A DNA stretch of 64,000 bases from Lutimaribacter_A marinistellae (GCF_042648365.1 NZ_JBHRXI010000017.1:1-64000), one strand, 5' to 3'. Numbered from the stretch's first letter, positions 50,944-59,914 are shown. Numbers and translations: made by a program. The notes: generated by a model not told the origin, from the sequence alone.

Positions 50944-53640
50944 ATGGGCCGCTTGCAAAGCGTCGACATCCTGGGCGGCGGTCCCGCTGGTCTGTACACG
51001 GCGATACTGCTCCGGCGACGAATGCCACATCTGCGTCTCCGTTTGATCGAGCAGAACCCCCGGGGAGCGACTTTCGGTTTCGGCGTCGTCTTTTCGGATC
51101 AGGCGCTGGGCTTTCTCAAGGCCGACGACCCCGAGACGCATGATCTCATCACGCCGCGTATGGAGCAGTGGCAGAATATGGTGCTCAACCATCCGGGAGG
51201 CGCGGTCACCCTTGATGGCATCGGCTTTTCCGCGATCGGTCGGTTGAAACTGATCGAATTGCTGACTGACCGCGCCCATCGGCTCGGTGTCGACATGGTG
51301 TTCGGCCAGCGTGTCAGCGATCTGGAGGCGCTTGGCGCCGACTTGGTCGTTGGCGCTGACGGGCTGAACTCGCTGGTGCGTCGCACGATGCCCGAGGCTT
51401 TCGGGGAAAGGGTTGATCATTTCTCGAACCGGTTCGCATGGTTTGGAACGCCTCGCACCTTTGACACCCTGACGCAGACCTTCATCGAAACCGAGGCGGG
51501 GCCCCTCAACGCTCATCATTATCGCTACAGCCCCGAAGCGAGCACCTTCATCGTGGAGTGCAATCCCGAAACGTATCGCGCGCTCGGGTTTGCCGAGATG
51601 GACGAAGCGCAAAGCGCCGAGCGATGCGCTGATTTGTTTTCCGAAGTACTTGAGGGCGCACCCCTGCTTACGAACAAGTCGCAATGGCGTCAGTTTCCCC
51701 GGCTTTGGTGCGACCGATGGGTGAACGGCCGCCACGTCCTTCTGGGCGACGCAGCACATACGGCACATTTTTCAATCGGATCGGGGACACGCCTTGCGAT
51801 GGAGGACGCCATTGCGTTGGTGTCCGCGCTCGAAAGGCATGCGGACTGGGGCGACGCCCTGGAAGCATACCAGTCAGAACGCAGCCCCGTTGCCAAGAAG
51901 ATCGTCGATGCGGCCAATACGTCGGCGCAATGGTACGAAACGTTCGGGGACAGAATGCGTCAGTCGCCGCTCGACTTCGCCTTCGACTACATTACCCGGT
52001 CCGGCAGGGTCGACATGGACAGGTTGCGCAAGATGGCGCCAGGTTTCATGGCTGCCTATGAAGAGCGAAAGCCTGCGATAATCGATCCCGTTGCCGATGA
52101 TGCACCGGGAGCGGTTGAGATCGATTTCGACCGATCCGCCCATCCGAACTGCTCGGCGGTCCTGTGGGACAACCTGGAAAGGAACCCCGACAAAACTGCC
52201 CTGATCGGACCGGGCGGCACAGTGACCTACGCCCAACTTTGCCGTATGGCAGCGAGATGGGGAAACGCTTTCCTTGCACACGGGCTGGAGCGCGGTGAAC
52301 GGATCGCATTCTTTCTCGATGACAGCCCCATCTTCGTTGCTGCGTTCTTTGGTGCGGTGCGGGCAGGCTTTGTGCCGGTTCTTCTCAACATCCAGACTGG
52401 TACGGAAACGCTGGCATACTTCCTGCGTGACAGCGGGGCGCGGGTCGCGCTGTGCGAGGCAGGGCTTGCCGACCGGTTTGCCGCGCAGGCTGTGGAAACG
52501 CTCGTAGGGGTGAACGGCACGGCACTGGGCTGCCGGGACAGCGCCGATTTTCTGTCGGGTCAGCCCGAGGATCTGCCATGCGCCGACACCGGACCCGACG
52601 ACATGGCGTTTTGGATGTACTCCTCGGGGTCGACGGGCAAGCCCAAGGGGATCGTTCACCTGCATCACGACATGGCTTACACGCATGAGAGTTTTGGCCA
52701 CCATGTTCTGCGCCTGCGCCCCGATGACGTCTGTTTTTCTGTCCCCAAGATCTATTTCGCCTACGGCTTCGGCAATGCGATCACCTTTCCCTTCTCAATC
52801 GGCGCGACGACCCTGCTAATGCCTGGCCAACCAAGCCCCGCCGGAGTTTTCGATCTGATCGAGGCTTATCGTCCAACCGTCTTTTTCGGCTTGCCGACGC
52901 TATACACCGCGCTGGCCCATTCCGAAGGGGCAGGCGCGCGCGACTTGTCCAGCCTGCGGCAATCCATGTCCGCTGCTGAAATCCTTTCTGAGGAGATACA
53001 CCTGGCGTGGAAGCGTCTTGCCGGGCATGGCCCGACCGAGGGTCTGGGCTCGACCGAGATGTTGCACGTCTACCTGTCGAACCGGGTCGGGGATCATCGA
53101 TACGGTGCGGCGGGTGCACCGGTGCCGGGATACGAGGTCAGGCTTCTGTCGCCGGATGGAGACGTTGTGCCGCCCGGTGAAGAGGGCGTGATGGAAGTAC
53201 GCGGTCATTCTTCGGCGCCCTGCTATTGGAACCGTCCTGACAAGACCGCCGAAACCATGCGCGGCGACTGGATCCATACCGGGGATCGGTTCGTCGAGCG
53301 CGACGGATACTTCTATTTCCAGGGTCGTGCGGACGACCTGATCAAGGTGTCCGGGCAGTGGGTCTGGCCATTGGAGGTCGAGCGCTGTCTGAATGAACAT
53401 CCCGAGGTTCGTGAATGCGCCGTTCTTGCCCATCAATTGCCCGACCGGCGCATGACACTGCGCGCCGTGGTGGCCTTGCGAGGAGAGAAAGGACGCGAGA
53501 CGACGAGGGAACTGCAGGATTTCGTGAAACACCGACTTCAACCCTTCAAGTACCCTCGACTGGTGGAATTCGTCGCCGAACTGCCCAAGACCGGCACGGG
53601 AAAGATCGATCGGCAGGCGCTCCGGCAAACCGGCAGTTGA
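50944..53640 (+). CDS. Fused FAD-dependent aryl-CoA monooxygenase / benzoate-CoA ligase-type enzyme
   Basis: An 898-residue two-domain protein. Residues 1 to about 385 are a flavin monooxygenase of the 2-aminobenzoyl-CoA/salicylyl-CoA hydroxylase group: the FAD-binding GGGPAG (11-16), the family block FGFGVVFSDQALGFL (44-58) and the second FAD motif LLGDAAHTAHFSIGSG (266-281). Residues about 395-898 form an acyl-adenylate ligase of the benzoate-CoA ligase type: phosphate loop YSSGSTGKPKG (559-569), the IHTGDRF block and the C-terminal catalytic lysine in KTGTGKIDR. The fusion suggests that an aromatic acid is converted to its CoA ester and hydroxylated by one polypeptide. Candidate substrates are salicylate, anthranilate or a hydroxybenzoate; the sequence does not decide. 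ATG 50944 follows GGGAGGGGAT. Confidence 0.9.
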   Translation: MGRLQSVDILGGGPAGLYTAILLRRRMPHLRLRLIEQNPRGATFGFGVVFSDQALGFLKADDPETHDLITPRMEQWQNMVLNHPGGAVTLDGIGFSAIGRLKLIELLTDRAHRLGVDMVFGQRVSDLEALGADLVVGADGLNSLVRRTMPEAFGERVDHFSNRFAWFGTPRTFDTLTQTFIETEAGPLNAHHYRYSPEASTFIVECNPETYRALGFAEMDEAQSAERCADLFSEVLEGAPLLTNKSQWRQFPRLWCDRWVNGRHVLLGDAAHTAHFSIGSGTRLAMEDAIALVSALERHADWGDALEAYQSERSPVAKKIVDAANTSAQWYETFGDRMRQSPLDFAFDYITRSGRVDMDRLRKMAPGFMAAYEERKPAIIDPVADDAPGAVEIDFDRSAHPNCSAVLWDNLERNPDKTALIGPGGTVTYAQLCRMAARWGNAFLAHGLERGERIAFFLDDSPIFVAAFFGAVRAGFVPVLLNIQTGTETLAYFLRDSGARVALCEAGLADRFAAQAVETLVGVNGTALGCRDSADFLSGQPEDLPCADTGPDDMAFWMYSSGSTGKPKGIVHLHHDMAYTHESFGHHVLRLRPDDVCFSVPKIYFAYGFGNAITFPFSIGATTLLMPGQPSPAGVFDLIEAYRPTVFFGLPTLYTALAHSEGAGARDLSSLRQSMSAAEILSEEIHLAWKRLAGHGPTEGLGSTEMLHVYLSNRVGDHRYGAAGAPVPGYEVRLLSPDGDVVPPGEEGVMEVRGHSSAPCYWNRPDKTAETMRGDWIHTGDRFVERDGYFYFQGRADDLIKVSGQWVWPLEVERCLNEHPEVRECAVLAHQLPDRRMTLRAVVALRGEKGRETTRELQDFVKHRLQPFKYPRLVEFVAELPKTGTGKIDRQALRQTGS

Positions 53641-53721
53641 TAAGCGCTGGCAACTCATGCTGATATGCCGACACAAGAGATATCAAAATGACGGGCCATA
53701 GCCCGCGAATGGGAGGAAGAT

Positions 53722-54903
53722 ATGAAGAAATTCGTTACCGCGGCCGTGGCCGCGAGCCTTGTGTCGGTCCCGGCATGGGCGGAAAGCGTGAAGATCGGCT
53801 TTGTCACCACACTGACAACCGGTGCGGCCGTGATCGGCAACGACATGAAGAACGCCGTGGATCTGGCGGTCGAGCATCTTGGCGGCAAGGCCGGTGATCT
53901 CGATATCGAAGTGATCTATGGCGATGATGGTTTCGCGCCCGAGACCGGCAAACAGGTGACCGACAAGCTGGTCAAGCAGGATGACGTGGATTTCGTCGCC
54001 GGCTACATCTGGAGCCACGTCCTGCTCGCGTCGCGGAAATCCGTTCTGGATGCAGGCAAGTTCCTGATCTCGGCGAATGCCGGACCTAGCCAGATGGCCG
54101 GCAAGCTGTGCCACGAAAACTTTTTCTCGACTTCCTGGCAAAACGACCAGACCCCCATGGCCATGGGGGAGGTACTGAACCGCCAGGGCGTGAACTCGCT
54201 CTACATCATGGCGCCCAACTATGCCGCGGGCAAGGATATGGTCGCCGGTGTCGAACGGACCTTCAAGGGCGAGATCCTGGGCAAGGACCTGACGAAATGG
54301 GGCGCCGATGCGCAGCTGGACTTCTCCGCGGAACTGGCCAAGGCCAAGGCATCAGGGGCAGATGGTATTTTCGTCTTTTATCCCGGTGCAGCAGGTGGCG
54401 CGTTCATCAAGCAGTACCAGCAGGCGGGACTGAAAGATGTCTTGCCGCTCTACTCGGTCTTCACGGTCGACGCGATCTCCTTGCCCAAACTTCAGGAAGC
54501 CGGGTTCGAGGCGGTGTTGGGCTCGCGTACCACGCAGGAATGGGATCCGACGCTCGACAACGAGGCGAACATGAAGTTCGTCAGCGATTTCAAAGCGAAA
54601 CATGGCACGTATCCGTCGTTCTACGCGGCCCAGTCCTATGACGCGATCATGATGATCGCAGACGCGGTCGAGGCGGTTGGTGGCGACCTGTCGAATATGG
54701 ACGGTATCCGTGCCGCGATGAAAGAAGCCGATTACGGCTCGGTTCGCGGCGAGTATTCCTATGGCAACAACAACCTGCCGATCCAGAACTTCTATCTTCG
54801 CGAGGTCGTAGAGGATGCTGACGGCACCTGGACAACCAAGGTCGTCGAGACGGTGTTCGAAAACCACCAGGACAGCTTTGCCGCCGAGTGCAAGCTGAAC
54901 TGA
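53722..54903 (+). CDS. ABC transporter substrate-binding protein, branched-chain amino acid/aromatic type (LivK-like)
   Basis: A 393-residue periplasmic binding protein. A signal peptide (MKKFVTAAVAASLVSVPAWA, cleaved before ES) is followed by SVKIGFVTTLTTGAAVIGND, the start of type I periplasmic-binding folds. Many members of this group near aromatic catabolic genes bind benzoates or phenylpropanoids instead of amino acids, and that is the likely case here. GGGAGGAAG precedes ATG 53722. A strong terminator follows before the permease genes, so the binding protein can be made in excess. Confidence 0.9.
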   Translation: MKKFVTAAVAASLVSVPAWAESVKIGFVTTLTTGAAVIGNDMKNAVDLAVEHLGGKAGDLDIEVIYGDDGFAPETGKQVTDKLVKQDDVDFVAGYIWSHVLLASRKSVLDAGKFLISANAGPSQMAGKLCHENFFSTSWQNDQTPMAMGEVLNRQGVNSLYIMAPNYAAGKDMVAGVERTFKGEILGKDLTKWGADAQLDFSAELAKAKASGADGIFVFYPGAAGGAFIKQYQQAGLKDVLPLYSVFTVDAISLPKLQEAGFEAVLGSRTTQEWDPTLDNEANMKFVSDFKAKHGTYPSFYAAQSYDAIMMIADAVEAVGGDLSNMDGIRAAMKEADYGSVRGEYSYGNNNLPIQNFYLREVVEDADGTWTTKVVETVFENHQDSFAAECKLN

Positions 54904-54923
54904 TCCGACCCCACGCAATGCTG

Positions 54924-54958
54924 CCCGACCGGGTTACCGACCCGGTCGGGTCTTTTTT
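54924..54958 (+). terminator. Rho-independent terminator between livK- and livH-like genes
   Basis: CCCGACCGGG (54924-54933) and CCCGGTCGGG (54941-54950) form a perfect 10-bp stem with a 7-base loop, followed by TCTTTTTT. It sits 20 bases after the binding-protein stop and 18 before the permease start, an intra-operon partial terminator. Confidence 0.88.
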
Positions 54959-54976
54959 CCGAGCGGAGCCGATTTC

Positions 54977-55900
54977 TTGGACCTGTCCCTCTTCGTCATC
55001 CAGACCCTGAACGGTGTTCAGTTGGGGTTGCTGCTGTTTCTCGTCGCCTCCGGGCTGACGTTGGTCTTTGGCATCCTCGATTTCGTGAACCTCGCTCATG
55101 CCGCGCTATACATGGTGGGCGCGTTCATCTGTGCAAGCTTCACCTTCTTTCTGGGCAATTTCCTATGGGCGGTTCTGGCCGCGCTTCCGGTCGTGGCATT
55201 CATTGGGTACCTCGTTGAGCGGTTCGTGGCCCGTCCGCTTTATACCCGTGACCATCTCGATCATGTGTTGGCAACCTTCGGCCTGATCCTTTTGATCGAT
55301 ACGCTGGTGCACATGATCTGGGGGCCGGCAGGCATCGCGGTTCCTTTGCCCGAATGGCTGCAAGGGCAGGTCACGCTGCCGGGCGGGATCGTTGTTCCCT
55401 CGTTCCGGCTGGTGATCATCGGCGCGGGTTTGGCGGCTGCCGGCGGCCTGTTCTGGCTAGTCAATCATACCCGTTTGGGCATGCTGATCCGCGCCGGGGC
55501 GTCCAACCGAACGATGGTCGGTGCACTGGGTATCGATATCCAGATGCTGTTTTCGCTGGTCTTTGCGCTGGGCGCGACGCTGGCCGGTCTGGCCGGCATG
55601 CTGATCGCTCCGATCACCGAGGCCTCGATGGGTATGGGAAACAGCATCATCATCACCGCGTTCGTCGTCATTATCGTGGGCGGTATCGGTTCGATGAAGG
55701 GGGCCTTCATCGCGGCGCTACTGATCGGGTTGATCGACACGCTGGGGCGCAGCTTTCTCGATGACTTGTTCAAGATCGTGATGTCGCCTGCCGCTGCCGA
55801 AACCTCGGCCCCCGCCGTATCGGCCATGCTGATCTATATTATTATGGCCTGCGTTCTTGCCTTGCGTCCGCAGGGCCTCTTTCCGCCGAAGGTGCGCTGA
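54977..55900 (+). CDS. ABC transporter permease, LivH type
   Basis: A 307-residue membrane protein with about eight spans. The start is the rare TTG 54977; the peptide begins DLSLFVIQTLNGVQLGLLLF, the expected N-terminus of LivH. Other landmarks are LVFGILDFVNLAHAALYMVG, ASNRTMVGALGIDI (coupling loop) and VVIIVGGIGSMKGAFIAALL near the end. It forms the channel with the next gene product. Its stop overlaps the next ATG by one base. Confidence 0.9.
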   Translation: MDLSLFVIQTLNGVQLGLLLFLVASGLTLVFGILDFVNLAHAALYMVGAFICASFTFFLGNFLWAVLAALPVVAFIGYLVERFVARPLYTRDHLDHVLATFGLILLIDTLVHMIWGPAGIAVPLPEWLQGQVTLPGGIVVPSFRLVIIGAGLAAAGGLFWLVNHTRLGMLIRAGASNRTMVGALGIDIQMLFSLVFALGATLAGLAGMLIAPITEASMGMGNSIIITAFVVIIVGGIGSMKGAFIAALLIGLIDTLGRSFLDDLFKIVMSPAAAETSAPAVSAMLIYIIMACVLALRPQGLFPPKVR

Positions 55901-56856
55901 TGCGGTCCGGATTGACTGTTGTCGTGATGGTGGTGCTCGCCGTAGTGCCGCCGCTTCTCTATTGGTATGCGAACGCGTTCTACCTCGATCTCGCCTCGCG
56001 GTTGGTGATCCTTGGGATCGCGGCCGTGAGCCTCAACCTGATCCTCGGCTACGGCGGTCTTGTCTCATTTGGCCACGCAGCCTTTGTCGGGCTCGGAGCT
56101 TATGCGGTGGGCATCCCAGCCTATCACTGGCTATATGGTGGCATGGATGCAATCGCGACGACGAACGGCTGGGTGCAGATCGCACTTGCCGTTGGTGTCA
56201 GTGCACTCTTTGCTTTTCTGACCGGCCTCGTCTGCCTGCGTACACGCGGCGTTTATTTCATCATGATCACCATGGCCTTTGCCCAGATGATCTATTACCT
56301 TATCGTTTCGATCGAGGAATATGGCGGCGATGACGGTCTGGTGATCGACACGCGATCCGAGTTTCCCTTGATCAACCTCGACGACCCGCTTCAGCTGTAT
56401 TTCCTGTCCTACGTCTCGCTCGTGGTCGCGATGTTGCTGGTTCGGATGATCGTCAATTCCCGCTTCGGCATGGTGCTGCAAGGGGCCAAAGGCAACGAAG
56501 AGCGAATGATATCGCTAGGCTACAACATTTATGCCTACCGGCTGGTCGCCTACGTGATCTCGGGCGCCATGGCCGGATATGCAGGGGCCTTGCTGGGCAA
56601 CTTCACGACCTTCATCAGCCCCGAGATGATGGATTGGTCCCGGTCTGGTGAACTGATGTTCATGGTGATCCTCGGTGGCTTTGCCACGACCGTCGGCCCG
56701 GTTCTAGGCGCGGTCGCCTTCATCGTTCTGGAAGAGGTTCTATCGTCCTGGACGATCTACTGGCACCTTCCGTTTGGCCTCATGTTGATCGGAGTGGTTC
56801 TGTTCGCTCGTGGCGGGTTGGTCGGCATGTTCACCAACCGTGGAGGGCGCAAATGA
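55900..56856 (+). CDS. ABC transporter permease, LivM type
   Basis: A 318-residue membrane protein with eight to ten spans. The LivM pattern LNLILGYGGLVSFGHAAFVG is near residue 45-65, LRTRGVYFIMITMAFAQM follows, and the coupling loop is AKGNEERMISLGYNIYAYR. The end carries TVGPVLGAVAFIVLEEVLS. It is the second half of the membrane channel. The stop overlaps the start of the ATPase gene. Confidence 0.92.
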   Translation: MRSGLTVVVMVVLAVVPPLLYWYANAFYLDLASRLVILGIAAVSLNLILGYGGLVSFGHAAFVGLGAYAVGIPAYHWLYGGMDAIATTNGWVQIALAVGVSALFAFLTGLVCLRTRGVYFIMITMAFAQMIYYLIVSIEEYGGDDGLVIDTRSEFPLINLDDPLQLYFLSYVSLVVAMLLVRMIVNSRFGMVLQGAKGNEERMISLGYNIYAYRLVAYVISGAMAGYAGALLGNFTTFISPEMMDWSRSGELMFMVILGGFATTVGPVLGAVAFIVLEEVLSSWTIYWHLPFGLMLIGVVLFARGGLVGMFTNRGGRK

Positions 56857-57599
56857 GCGTTCTTCTTGACATAAGCGGCTTGAACAAGAGCTTTGGTGGC
56901 ATCAAGGCCACCGACAACCTGTCGCTTTCGGTGGAACAAGGCGAATTGCACGCGGTGATCGGGCCGAACGGTGCCGGCAAGACGACACTGATCAGCCAGC
57001 TCACCGGGATGCAGTTCCCAGATAGTGGCACGGTTCGCTTCAAAGGTCAGGACATTACTGGCATGGCGGCGCACAAACGCCCGCACCTTGGCATCGCGCG
57101 CAGTTTCCAGATCACGTCGCTGATCATGCAGATGAGTGTCCTCGACAATGTCGCGCTCGCGTTGCAGGCCCGCGATGGTCATTCGTTTCGCTTCTTGCGC
57201 CCCGCACGGTCCGCCCACTCGCTGCGCGAGCGGGGCAGGGCGCTTTTGGATCGCGTCGGATTGCTGGAGAAAGCCGATGCGCCAACGGCCGCGCTGTCGC
57301 ATGGTGAGCACCGCCGAATGGAGATCGCGATCGCCTTGGCCTCGGAGGCCGATTTGATGCTGCTGGACGAGCCCATGGCCGGACTCGGGGCGCAGGAATC
57401 GACCGAGATGATCGAGTTGCTGCGCGCGTTGAAGGGCAAGCATACGATCCTGCTGATCGAGCATGACATGGATGCGGTTTTTGCTCTCGCCGACAGGATA
57501 TCCGTTCTTGTCTATGGTCACATCATCGCTACCGGCACGCCGAGCGAAATCCGCGAAAACGACGCAGTTCAGCATGCCTATCTCGGCGAGGAGGCGTGA
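56853..57599 (+). CDS. ABC transporter ATP-binding protein, LivG type
   Basis: A 248-residue ATPase. Walker A is GPNGAGKTT, the Q-loop region ARSFQITSLIMQMSVLDN, the signature has the diverged form LSHGEHRRMEI, and Walker B is LMLLDEPMAGLG, typical for LivG-type proteins of aromatic uptake systems. It ends with YLGEEA, the usual LivG tail. One base separates its stop from the LivF-type start. Confidence 0.93.
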   Translation: MSVLLDISGLNKSFGGIKATDNLSLSVEQGELHAVIGPNGAGKTTLISQLTGMQFPDSGTVRFKGQDITGMAAHKRPHLGIARSFQITSLIMQMSVLDNVALALQARDGHSFRFLRPARSAHSLRERGRALLDRVGLLEKADAPTAALSHGEHRRMEIAIALASEADLMLLDEPMAGLGAQESTEMIELLRALKGKHTILLIEHDMDAVFALADRISVLVYGHIIATGTPSEIRENDAVQHAYLGEEA

Positions 57600-57600
57600 C

Positions 57601-58302
57601 ATGCTTGAACTGAAAGACGTCACCACCTTCTACGGGACCAGTCAGGCCCTGTTCGGAATGTCGCTTGCGCTCGAGGCTGGGCAAGTCGCGACCCTTCTCG
57701 GTCGCAATGGCATGGGTAAGACGACGACCATCAATTCGATCATGGGCATCGTCCCTGCGCAGGGCGGCTCGATCACGTTCGATGGTAAGGAGCTGCGCGG
57801 GCAGTCGAGTTTCCGCATTGCCAACTTGGGCCTCGGTCTGGTGCCGGAGGGGCGTCAGATTTTTCCCAATCTCACGCTGCGCGAGAACCTCGTCGCGACT
57901 GCGAGCAACCATCTCGATCGCCCAGACCCATGGACAGTCGAAAAAGTCTTCGCCCTGTTTCCCGAGCTTGAGCAGCGCATCGGTTCGATGGGGAACCTAC
58001 TGTCGGGGGGCGAGCAGCAGATGCTGGCAATCGGGCGGGCGCTCATGACCAATCCCCGCCTGTTGATCCTCGACGAAGCGACCGAGGGCCTTGCACCGCT
58101 TGTACGCCGCAAGATCTGGGCGGCGCTGAGCAGTATCCGCGAACAGGGCACCTCGATCCTCGTGGTGGACAAGAACCTGCATGACCTCATGCGCATCGCC
58201 GACCGCCATTTCATCGTTCAACGCGGTGAAGTGGTTTGGCAGGGTGACAGTGCCGCCCTGCAGGCCGATAACGAGGCACGCAAGAATTACCTAGGCTTCT
58301 GA
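57601..58302 (+). CDS. ABC transporter ATP-binding protein, LivF type
   Basis: A 233-residue ATPase. Walker A is GRNGMGKTT, the signature LSGGEQQMLAIGRALM and Walker B LLILDEATEGLAP, all in LivF form; it opens with MLELKDVTTFYGTSQALFG and ends ARKNYLGF. With the LivG-type subunit it powers import. The frame extends upstream into the previous gene, but ATG 57601 follows GGCGAGGAGG. It is followed after 31 bases by the RidA gene. Confidence 0.93.
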   Translation: MLELKDVTTFYGTSQALFGMSLALEAGQVATLLGRNGMGKTTTINSIMGIVPAQGGSITFDGKELRGQSSFRIANLGLGLVPEGRQIFPNLTLRENLVATASNHLDRPDPWTVEKVFALFPELEQRIGSMGNLLSGGEQQMLAIGRALMTNPRLLILDEATEGLAPLVRRKIWAALSSIREQGTSILVVDKNLHDLMRIADRHFIVQRGEVVWQGDSAALQADNEARKNYLGF

Positions 58303-58333
58303 ACGCCCATCAACCCGTCAAGGAGTTTCATCG

Positions 58334-58684
58334 ATGTCAGACATCACCCGCCACCATACCGGTCAGCGTATGAGCCAGATCGTCATCCACGGCGACACGA
58401 TCTACCTCGCTGGTCAGGTTGGAACGCCCGCGGCGAGTGTCGCGCAACAGACGCAGGATTGTCTCGACAAGATCGACAAGCTGCTCGCCGAAGCAGGGAG
58501 TGATCGGACGCGCATCCTGCAGTGCACGATCTGGCTTGCCGACATGGCTGATTTCGCCGAGATGAACGCGGTGTGGGATGCTTGGGTACCCGAGGGTCAT
58601 GCACCGGCGCGGGCCTGCGGTGAGGCGAAACTCGCCACTCCTGATTTCCGGGTCGAACTCATCGTCATGGCCGCGCGCGGCTAA
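58334..58684 (+). CDS. RidA/YjgF-family reactive-intermediate deaminase
   Basis: A 116-residue RidA-type protein. It shows VIHGDTIYLAGQVGTPAAS at the N-terminus, the GSDRTRILQCTIWLADMADF middle block and HAPARACGEAKLATPDFRVE, which contains the arginine that binds the substrate carboxylate. RidA proteins hydrolyse imines or enamines; subgroups are deaminases in aromatic-amine pathways. Its place at the end of the aromatic/ABC operon suggests a nitrogen-containing substrate or protection from a reactive intermediate. The stop overlaps the stop of the convergent MarR gene. Confidence 0.88.
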   Translation: MSDITRHHTGQRMSQIVIHGDTIYLAGQVGTPAASVAQQTQDCLDKIDKLLAEAGSDRTRILQCTIWLADMADFAEMNAVWDAWVPEGHAPARACGEAKLATPDFRVELIVMAARG

Positions 58685-59160
58685 TCGGTCGCCTGTTTGA
58701 AATCGCCGGAATCAAGAACCGGCGAGGCATCCATGTCGTCAGCGTCGAGCATACCGGCAACACGCTCAAGGCTGGCGACAAGCATGGATTGTTCCCAGTC
58801 TTCAAGTGACGAGAATTTTCGCACGAACTTTTGCTGCAAAGGGTCGGGTGCGTCGATCAGTGTCTGACGCCCTCTTTCAGTGATATGAATATCCGTCTGC
58901 CGCCGATCGCGAACGGATTTCTCTCGTACCACCATTCCCTCGCGGACCAACTTGTCGACAAGCGACGTGACCGTGGCCTGGGAAACCCGCATGCGCGTGG
59001 ATATTTCCTTGGCTGTTGCCTGGCCTGACTCGGCGATGATCTGCAAGACGCGAAACTGAGCGGCGGTAACGCCGGCTGCTTTTTTCAGGTCGCGCCCGAA
59101 TAGTTCGGTGGCGCGCAGAATCCTGCGCAATGCGATCAAACTGCTGTCAACTCGATCCAT
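58681..59160 (-). CDS. ectR: MarR-family regulator of ectoine synthesis (EctR-like)
   Basis: A 159-residue MarR regulator. The winged helix region is AKEISTRMRVSQATVTSLVDKLVREGMV with the wing DRRQTDIHITERGRQ. It is divergent from ectA, the usual arrangement of EctR, which represses the ect operon until osmotic upshift. It is also convergent with ridA, so a link to the aromatic locus cannot be excluded. The start ATG 59160 opens with DRVDSSLIALRRILRATELF, as in EctR relatives. Confidence 0.85.
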   Translation of the reverse strand: MDRVDSSLIALRRILRATELFGRDLKKAAGVTAAQFRVLQIIAESGQATAKEISTRMRVSQATVTSLVDKLVREGMVVREKSVRDRRQTDIHITERGRQTLIDAPDPLQQKFVRKFSSLEDWEQSMLVASLERVAGMLDADDMDASPVLDSGDFKQATD

Positions 59161-59186
59161 GATGCCTCGGTGCAGAAAAACTCCGC

Positions 59187-59204
59187 AAATATATAGCTAT
59201 TCAT
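59187..59204. promoter_or_regulatory. Possible EctR operator upstream of ectR
   Basis: AT-rich stretch with the palindrome ATAGCTAT (59193-59200) embedded in AAATATATAGCTATTCAT, about 30 bases before the ectR start. It resembles AT-rich MarR-type sites and would allow autoregulation. Support is composition and position only. Confidence 0.35.
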
Positions 59205-59383
59205 GCGGTGGGCAAGATCAATTTGCTTTGTTTGTCTAACCTCCAAGAACCCCGCATTCGACGCTAATAGCGCATTCTTGTGCGAATATGCACGATCTTG
59301 TGTGAAGTTTTATTTAGCCTGTTGAAATACCTGCTGCGCCGCCGTATTTAGATGTCCGAAGTAAGCAAACTGGAGCCTGATCC

Positions 59384-59914
59384 ATGCAACACCCGCGCGA
59401 CCTCATGAACACTTCCCTGCCCAACCTGCGGCCACCGAGTGCCGAGGATGGTGCGGCGATCTGGGAATTGGTGCGCGCGTGCAAGCCGCTCGACGAAAAC
59501 TCCATGTATTGCAACATGATCCAGTGCGATCACTTTGCAGACACTTGTGTAGTGGCCGAGTTGAACGGAAAAGTCGTCGGCTGGATTTCGGCTTACGTCA
59601 TGCCGAACGACCCGGAAACGCTGTTCGTGTGGCAAGTCGCCGTCGGCGAGGACGCTCGCGGCATGGGTCTTGGTACTTTGATGTTGCAAAGCATTCTTGA
59701 GCGCGATGTTTGTGATGACGTTCAGCGGCTCCAGACCACGATCACCGGCGATAATGACGCGTCCTGGGCGCTGTTCCGGAAGTTCGGTCGCATCCAGGGC
59801 AGCAAGCTGGACGTGCAACCCTACTACACCCAATCGCTCCATTTCCGGAATCGGCACAAGACCGAGAACCTCGTGACCATCAAGGTTGCCGAGGAACTGG
59901 CAAGGGCTGCCTGA
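59384..59914 (+). CDS. ectA: L-2,4-diaminobutyrate N-acetyltransferase
   Basis: A 176-residue GNAT enzyme that acetylates 2,4-diaminobutyrate to N-gamma-acetyl-diaminobutyrate, the second step of ectoine synthesis. Typical EctA landmarks are LRPPSAEDGAAIWELVRACK, LDENSMYCNMIQCDHF and the acetyl-CoA loop VAVGEDARGMGLGTLML. The start is taken at ATG 59384, seven bases after a GGAG; ATG 59405 is an alternative. It opens the ectABC-ask operon. Confidence 0.95.
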   Translation: MQHPRDLMNTSLPNLRPPSAEDGAAIWELVRACKPLDENSMYCNMIQCDHFADTCVVAELNGKVVGWISAYVMPNDPETLFVWQVAVGEDARGMGLGTLMLQSILERDVCDDVQRLQTTITGDNDASWALFRKFGRIQGSKLDVQPYYTQSLHFRNRHKTENLVTIKVAEELARAA

